Assembly (NCBI GenBank): GCA_020352575.1
Contig: CP070681.1
Location: 1,360,394-1,370,119, forward strand
Source: Acidimicrobiia bacterium
GTDB taxonomy: Bacteria; Actinomycetota; Acidimicrobiia; Spongiisociales; JAENVV01
Reading direction: 5' to 3'
DNA length: 9,726 nt
Shown here: piece after piece, positions 5,936-9,726 of the stretch
Position numbering within the stretch: position 1 is the first letter of the stretch
Layout: every line of letters begins with the position of its first letter
Made by a program: the position numbers and the translations under genes
Notes under the pieces: generated by a model
The model's database searches: none
What the model saw: the letters and a program-made list of their open reading frames with translations, nothing else
What the model was told of the DNA's origin: nothing

Positions 5936-7096
5936 TCACGTGTCGAGGACTGCGATGAACATGCCGTCCGTGGGACCGAGGTGGGGACCGAGGAGCCTGC
6001 CATTGCCCCAGCAGCGACCAAGGTCGACGGTGTCGGGTGCCTGCCACGAGTCCCCCACTTGGTCGATGGTCTCGGCCGGAAGGACGGTGCAGACCGAGTA
6101 GACCACGCGTCCGCCCGGCTTCACCAGGGCGCTGGCTCGTTCGAGCAACGCTCCCTGGAGTCTCGAAAGACGCTCGACCTCCGACTCCTGCACCCGACGG
6201 AGGATCTCCGGGCGTCGGCGGAGTGTGCCCAGACCGGTGCACGGGGCGTCGAGGAGGACCCGATCGAATGTGGCGTCCCCGAACGGTGGTCGGCGCCCGT
6301 CGGCCCGAACCCACGCCGCTTCGCCGACTCGTGAAGCGGCCGACTTGGTGCGGCGCGCATGGCGATCGGCCCCGACCACGAGACCTCCGACGCCGACCGC
6401 TCCGGCGAGGATTGCGGTCTTGCCGCCTGGTGCTGCCGCAAGGTCGAGGACGCGCTCACCGGGCCGCGCTTCGACGGCGACCGCCACGCTCGCAGAAGCC
6501 GGGTCGATGACCTGGAGCGCGGGATCCGGGCGATCAGCGACCCAGGCGCCATCCAGGCCGGATACGGCGGAGTGGGGACCTGCCGGCGGGGAGGGGCCGA
6601 ACAGTCCAACTCGAGCGGGCTGCGAGGACGCTGCCCAGAATGCCTCCGCCTCCTCGGCTCCCCACGCCGACCGCAGGCTGGCCCGGAGCCACTCGGGCAC
6701 ACCGAGCCGCGCCGCGTGGGCGAGATCCGGGAGGCCCGACGACACGACGGAGCGGAGCACACCGTTGACGAATCCAGCCGCCCGACCGTGCCCCAGTTCC
6801 CGCGCGGCGTCGACGGTTGCGGAAGTGACGATCTCGGGTGGGGTGTGGGCTCGGTCCAACTCCCCCACCGCGACTCGGAGGAGGTCCAACACCTCGTCCT
6901 GGATCCGGGCCAGTGGGCGTCCCGAAGCCCCGGCGAGGACGACGTCGGCCAGTCCGTGGGTGCGCAGCGCATCGAGCACAAGCGCGGCAACGTGCCGGCC
7001 CTCGTCGTCCCTGGCGCCTCCCACCACGACGTTGGACCACGCCCCTCCTCGCAGGATGCGAGCGAGGGCTCGTGCCGCCTCGGCCCGCGCCGTCAT
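5936..7096 (-). CDS. rsmB: 16S rRNA (cytosine-967-C5)-methyltransferase RsmB
   Basis: SAM-dependent rRNA m5C methyltransferase of the RsmB/Sun family, 386 residues, somewhat shorter than E. coli RsmB (429). Residues about 1-125 are the NusB-like RNA-binding domain (EAARALARIL through HGRAAGFVNGVLRS). The Rossmann catalytic domain follows: IDPASASVAV before motif I, VLDLAAAPGGKT ending at 227, DAPCTGLG at 283-290 with the motif IV cysteine C286, and VVYSVCTVLPAET with the motif VI nucleophile C336. Both cysteines of the m5C mechanism are kept. The C-terminal PHLGPTDGMFIAVL resembles the usual PHxxGTDGFF end. The ATG at 7096 overlaps the fmt stop by 4 nt (ATGA) and has no Shine-Dalgarno, so translation is probably coupled. 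The longer frame to 7558 is shadow sequence inside fmt. Confidence 0.94.
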   Translation of the reverse strand: MTARAEAARALARILRGGAWSNVVVGGARDDEGRHVAALVLDALRTHGLADVVLAGASGRPLARIQDEVLDLLRVAVGELDRAHTPPEIVTSATVDAARELGHGRAAGFVNGVLRSVVSSGLPDLAHAARLGVPEWLRASLRSAWGAEEAEAFWAASSQPARVGLFGPSPPAGPHSAVSGLDGAWVADRPDPALQVIDPASASVAVAVEARPGERVLDLAAAPGGKTAILAGAVGVGGLVVGADRHARRTKSAASRVGEAAWVRADGRRPPFGDATFDRVLLDAPCTGLGTLRRRPEILRRVQESEVERLSRLQGALLERASALVKPGGRVVYSVCTVLPAETIDQVGDSWQAPDTVDLGRCWGNGRLLGPHLGPTDGMFIAVLDT

Positions 7097-7992
7097 TCGA
7101 TGACGGGGAATGCGCCCCGCCTGCCATTGGCCCAATCGGCGGCCGGGAGCCGGCGCCCTCCGGGCGCCTGGACCTCCCGAATGAGGAGGGCGCCGTCCCC
7201 CGTCCCGACCAGGACGCGTTCGCCTTGCTGTCGCCACTCCCCCACCTCGAGCGTGACGGCGGCGACGTCGGCATCCCAAATCTTCACTGGGCCCTCGTCC
7301 GTCAGGACGGTCGCGCCCGGGCGGGGTGTGAAAGCCCGGATCAGACGAAGCACGGCGGCGGTCGACTGCGAGAGGTCGATCACCGCTTCGTCTCGGGTGA
7401 GCTTGGGGGCGTGCGTGGGCTCGCCGACCTGGGGGCGTGCGCTGAGGGTACCGGCCACGATCCCCGAGAGCGTCCTGCCCAACAGGTCGGCGCCAAGCCC
7501 GGCGAGGTGCTCGGTGAGGGCTCCGGCCGTCTCGTCTCCGATCGGCACGGCCTCGCATGCGAACACGGGGCCCGTGTCGAGTCCGGCCTCCATGCGCATG
7601 ATGCAGACCCCGGTCTCCTCATCACCGGCGAGCATGGCCCGCTCGACGGGGGCTGCTCCACGCCAGCGCGGCAGGAGGGAGAAATGCACATTCACGAAGC
7701 CATGCCGCGGTCGAGCCAGGAGTGCCGCAGGGATGAGCATCCCGAAAGCCACGACGACGGCAACATCCACCTCGAGTGGCAACGCGGCGAGATCGGCCCT
7801 GCTGGACGGCGTGTACACGGGAAGTCCCCGTTCCTCGGCTGCCAGCGCAACCGGCGTTGGCTGCATGGCACGACCGCGACCCCGACGGGTGGGGGGTCGG
7901 GTGACCACCCCGGTGACCTCTGCGGACCCTGCGAGGGTGACGAGGCTCGGTACGGCCGCCGGTGGCGAGCCAAAGAACAGCACCGAGGGCAT
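7093..7992 (-). CDS. fmt: Methionyl-tRNA formyltransferase
   Basis: Transfers the formyl group from 10-formyl-tetrahydrofolate to initiator Met-tRNA; cytoplasmic, 299 residues. The N-terminal Rossmann domain begins MPSVLFFGSPPAAVPSL. The loop RRGRGRAMQPTPV (about 36-48) matches the basic loop used for initiator-tRNA recognition. The catalytic block NVHFSLLPRWRGAAP has N101 and H103, and GLDTGP supplies D139, the expected N/H/D triad. The C-terminal OB-like domain starts near KLTRDEAVIDLSQS and runs through IRAFTPRPGA. Length and motifs are normal. Its ATG overlaps the def stop by one base (TGATG), and its own stop overlaps rsmB by 4 nt, so def-fmt-rsmB form one coupled unit. No Shine-Dalgarno is visible, consistent with coupling. 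Confidence 0.97.
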   Translation of the reverse strand: MPSVLFFGSPPAAVPSLVTLAGSAEVTGVVTRPPTRRGRGRAMQPTPVALAAEERGLPVYTPSSRADLAALPLEVDVAVVVAFGMLIPAALLARPRHGFVNVHFSLLPRWRGAAPVERAMLAGDEETGVCIMRMEAGLDTGPVFACEAVPIGDETAGALTEHLAGLGADLLGRTLSGIVAGTLSARPQVGEPTHAPKLTRDEAVIDLSQSTAAVLRLIRAFTPRPGATVLTDEGPVKIWDADVAAVTLEVGEWRQQGERVLVGTGDGALLIREVQAPGGRRLPAADWANGRRGAFPVIE

Positions 7993-8537
7993 CAGATGCC
8001 CAGGGCGTCCGTGCGCAGCTCCTTCAGGGCCTTCTTGCGGACCCGGGTCGGGAGTCGCTCGATGAGAAGCATTCCTTCGAGGTGGTCGTACTCGTGTTGG
8101 AGCACCCGGCCGAGCAACTCGTCACCCATGTGGAGCACCTCGTCACCCCGCTCGTCGAGGCCGCGGATTCCGTACACGGATGGACGGGCGATCGGCCAGT
8201 AGTAGCCCGGTACGGAGAGGCATCCTTCGTCGAAGACCCAAGTGTCCTCCCAATCCTCTGGGAGCTCGAACGGGACCTCGGAACGCGCCGCCGTCTCCGC
8301 ATCGACGGCGACGGGTTCCGGATTGATCACCGCCCGGGGTCCGAACCCCGCATCGAAGACGAACACGCGCTTGGACACCCCGATCTGGGGGGCTGCGAGG
8401 CCGACGCCAGGCGCGTCGTACATCGTCTCCACCATGTCGTCGATCAGCGTCCCGATCGATGGCGTGATCTCATCCACAGCTGTTGCCCTGGTCCGGAGCA
8501 CTGGATCGCCGAAGGTTCGGATCGGGTAGATGGCCAT
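7992..8537 (-). CDS. def: Peptide deformylase
   Basis: Metal-dependent enzyme that removes the N-formyl group from new proteins; 181 residues. All three motifs are present: GVGLAAPQ (44-51), EGCLS (104-108, metal ligand C106) and HEYDH (148-152, two metal-binding histidines and the catalytic glutamate). Between motifs 1 and 2 there is an acidic, tryptophan-containing insert (roughly residues 84-102, with FELPEDWEDTW) that is longer than in the E. coli enzyme. The ATG at 8537 (MAIYPIRTFGDPVLR) matches the family N-terminus. The open frame up to 8882 is shadow sequence inside priA. The 7 nt before ATG are CCCCCCG preceded by TACCCT, so there is no Shine-Dalgarno and a leaderless mRNA is possible. 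It follows priA by 28 nt and is coupled to fmt. Confidence 0.96.
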   Translation of the reverse strand: MAIYPIRTFGDPVLRTRATAVDEITPSIGTLIDDMVETMYDAPGVGLAAPQIGVSKRVFVFDAGFGPRAVINPEPVAVDAETAARSEVPFELPEDWEDTWVFDEGCLSVPGYYWPIARPSVYGIRGLDERGDEVLHMGDELLGRVLQHEYDHLEGMLLIERLPTRVRKKALKELRTDALGI

Positions 8538-8544
8538 CGGGGGG

Positions 8545-8550
8545 AGGGTA
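8545..8550 (-). promoter_or_regulatory. def: -10-like hexamer TACCCT, possible leaderless promoter of def-fmt-rsmB
   Basis: TACCCT lies 7 nt upstream of the def ATG, the distance at which RNA polymerase would start at the A of ATG. The spacer is CCCCCCG, which cannot serve as a Shine-Dalgarno. The -35 region overlaps the end of priA and shows no clear consensus. Confidence 0.35.
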
Positions 8551-8565
8551 CCGTCGCACCCCTCG

Positions 8566-9726
8566 TCAGACGTCGAGTGGGTCCACGTCCACCCGCACGG
8601 CGGACCCACCGTCACGCAGCCGTCGGAGCGCGTCACGCAAGTGCCGCTTGGCCCGCCCGAGGTCACGCCCCTGGAGCAGCCAGCGCGTGCCGGAACGAAC
8701 GGAGAGTGGCCCGAACACGATCGCCCCGGCCCCTTCGAACAGGGCGAGCTCATCGTCGAGGAATGAACCCTCGCCGCGCACCTCCACCACCACGAGGTCT
8801 CCGAAGGGCGGGTACCCGGCTGCCCGCCTCCGAGTTGCCTCCTCCTCGAGGAATCCTGAAGGGTCGCCGATCCGGAGCGCATCGATCACATCGTGGTCGG
8901 CGATGGCGGTCTGCACCATGAGTCGGGAACCCGATCCCGCTCGCACGAGGCGAGCAAGTCGGGCCAGGAGCGCAAGCGCCGCTTCGGCGGAACGGAAGTG
9001 CGGGCCGAGGATGAGGCCATCGGCGTCCACGACCACCAAGAGGTCCACCGGAGGCAATGCCACGAGGTCGGCCTCCGTGACGACGGAGATGGCACGCCCA
9101 TCCCCTGTCCCGCCCACGGCGTCCGGTCCGATGAGCCGCGCAACGACGTCACGGACCCGACCCGCAGCAGCACCAAGGGGTTCGAACGCCGCGCCACCAC
9201 ACTCCGCGCACGCCGCCAGCGATCCACCACATCGTTGGCAGATCGCCGCCTCGGTGGCGGCGGTCCCACAGGACGAACACCTCCGGAGCGTTCGACACGA
9301 CGTGCACCGGAAGGAAGGCGCGTATCCCTTGCGATGGGTGAACACAGCAGCAGTCCCGCCGGATCGCACGACGCCGTGGAGCGCTGCCTTCACCCGATCG
9401 GACAGCACTCCCCTGCCCGGTGGTTCCTCGGTCCGATCCACCACTTCCACTCGAGCCCATCTGCGACCACTGCCGATGATGGGCGTGCCGGCGGCCGCCA
9501 CCTCCGATGACGGCACCGGCCCGGTGGTGAGGAAGCGGAACCCCTCGGCGCGGGCACGATGTGAGAGGATCGTGCGGGGATGGAGCGTCGGGGACTGTCG
9601 GTCCTTGTGGCTGCGTCGCTGTTCATCGAGTACCACGGCTACCCCGAGGTCCCGCACCCACCACGAGGCGATGCGGCCGGTACCGACCAGGATCCGCCGA
9701 TCCTCCAACCGCCCCGCGCTCCACGC
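8566..9726 (-). CDS. priA: Primosomal protein N' (PriA-like), helicase-degenerate, partial (N-terminus outside window)
   Basis: C-terminal 386 residues of a PriA-type replication-restart protein; the frame is open to the right edge. The eight zinc-binding cysteines of PriA are intact as four CxxC pairs (CTSC, CSSC, CQRC, CAEC, about residues 141-176), and RRAAGYPPFGDLVVV near 300 is the C-terminal PriA block. The helicase motifs are eroded: DEEH (motif II) reads DEQR at 34-37, GSATPS (motif III) reads TTGPVPSSE at 67-75, the GTQMLAKGHDF region reads VVTEADLVALPPVD near 215-228, and the arginine-finger QVAGRAGR is replaced by LARLVRAGSG near 257-266. The VVVDADGLILGPHFRSAE segment between them is kept. 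Actinobacterial PriA proteins are known to be divergent in this way and may lack helicase activity. It is followed by def after 28 nt. Confidence 0.88.
   Translation of the reverse strand, partial: AWSAGRLEDRRILVGTGRIASWWVRDLGVAVVLDEQRRSHKDRQSPTLHPRTILSHRARAEGFRFLTTGPVPSSEVAAAGTPIIGSGRRWARVEVVDRTEEPPGRGVLSDRVKAALHGVVRSGGTAAVFTHRKGYAPSFRCTSCRTLRRCSSCGTAATEAAICQRCGGSLAACAECGGAAFEPLGAAAGRVRDVVARLIGPDAVGGTGDGRAISVVTEADLVALPPVDLLVVVDADGLILGPHFRSAEAALALLARLARLVRAGSGSRLMVQTAIADHDVIDALRIGDPSGFLEEEATRRRAAGYPPFGDLVVVEVRGEGSFLDDELALFEGAGAIVFGPLSVRSGTRWLLQGRDLGRAKRHLRDALRRLRDGGSAVRVDVDPLDV

Noticed and set aside
4881..6101. 406-codon plus-strand open frame opposite the GGDEF gene
   Set aside because: The opposite strand carries an unambiguous receiver-GGDEF protein, and the plus frame has no motif.
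5895..6314. N-terminal 140-residue extension of the GGDEF protein
   Set aside because: It is rich in Arg, Gly and Pro, overlaps the conserved C-terminal domain of rsmB in another frame and precedes a complete receiver domain.
6359..8065. 568-codon open frame on the plus strand
   Set aside because: It runs antisense across rsmB, fmt and the end of def, all secure genes. The product has no recognisable domain and the composition expected of an antiphase frame in high-GC DNA.

Overview
The window is a high-GC chromosomal segment from an actinobacterium. The best guess is a deep-branching lineage such as the Acidimicrobiia, but this rests on gene order and protein style, not on a search. All eleven genes lie on the minus strand, so transcription runs from base 9726 towards base 1. 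There are no tRNA, rRNA, CRISPR, phage or insertion-sequence signals. The content is almost entirely translation machinery.

Layout in transcription order. (1) A 3' fragment of priA (a helicase-degenerate primosomal protein N'), then def (peptide deformylase), fmt (Met-tRNA formyltransferase) and rsmB (16S rRNA m5C methyltransferase). def/fmt overlap by 1 nt and fmt/rsmB by 4 nt. (2) A receiver-GGDEF response regulator (predicted diguanylate cyclase) between rsmB and the ribosomal genes, possibly read from its own leaderless promoter. (3) A 209-nt gap holding a promoter-like site, a structured leader with a terminator-like hairpin and T-tract, and a perfect Shine-Dalgarno placed 6 nt before an AUC codon that is probably the true infC start. 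(4) infC-rpmI-rplT (IF3, L35, L20), abutting or overlapping by 1 nt. (5) A strong GC hairpin, then a TrmH/SpoU-family RNA methyltransferase, then pheS and the 5' two thirds of pheT (both subunits of phenylalanyl-tRNA synthetase), which runs off the left edge.

The genes combine initiator-tRNA formylation, nascent-chain deformylation, initiation factor 3, ribosomal proteins L35/L20, two rRNA or RNA methyltransferases and one aminoacyl-tRNA synthetase. The most interesting part is the infC control region at about 4732-4922. It combines a predicted non-canonical AUC start with a leader that can be drawn in two mutually exclusive folds, one containing a terminator-like hairpin. A second theme is that def, the GGDEF gene, the TrmH-family gene and pheS lack a visible Shine-Dalgarno but have a TAnnnT -10-like hexamer about 5-10 nt before a start codon, which suggests leaderless or near-leaderless transcripts.
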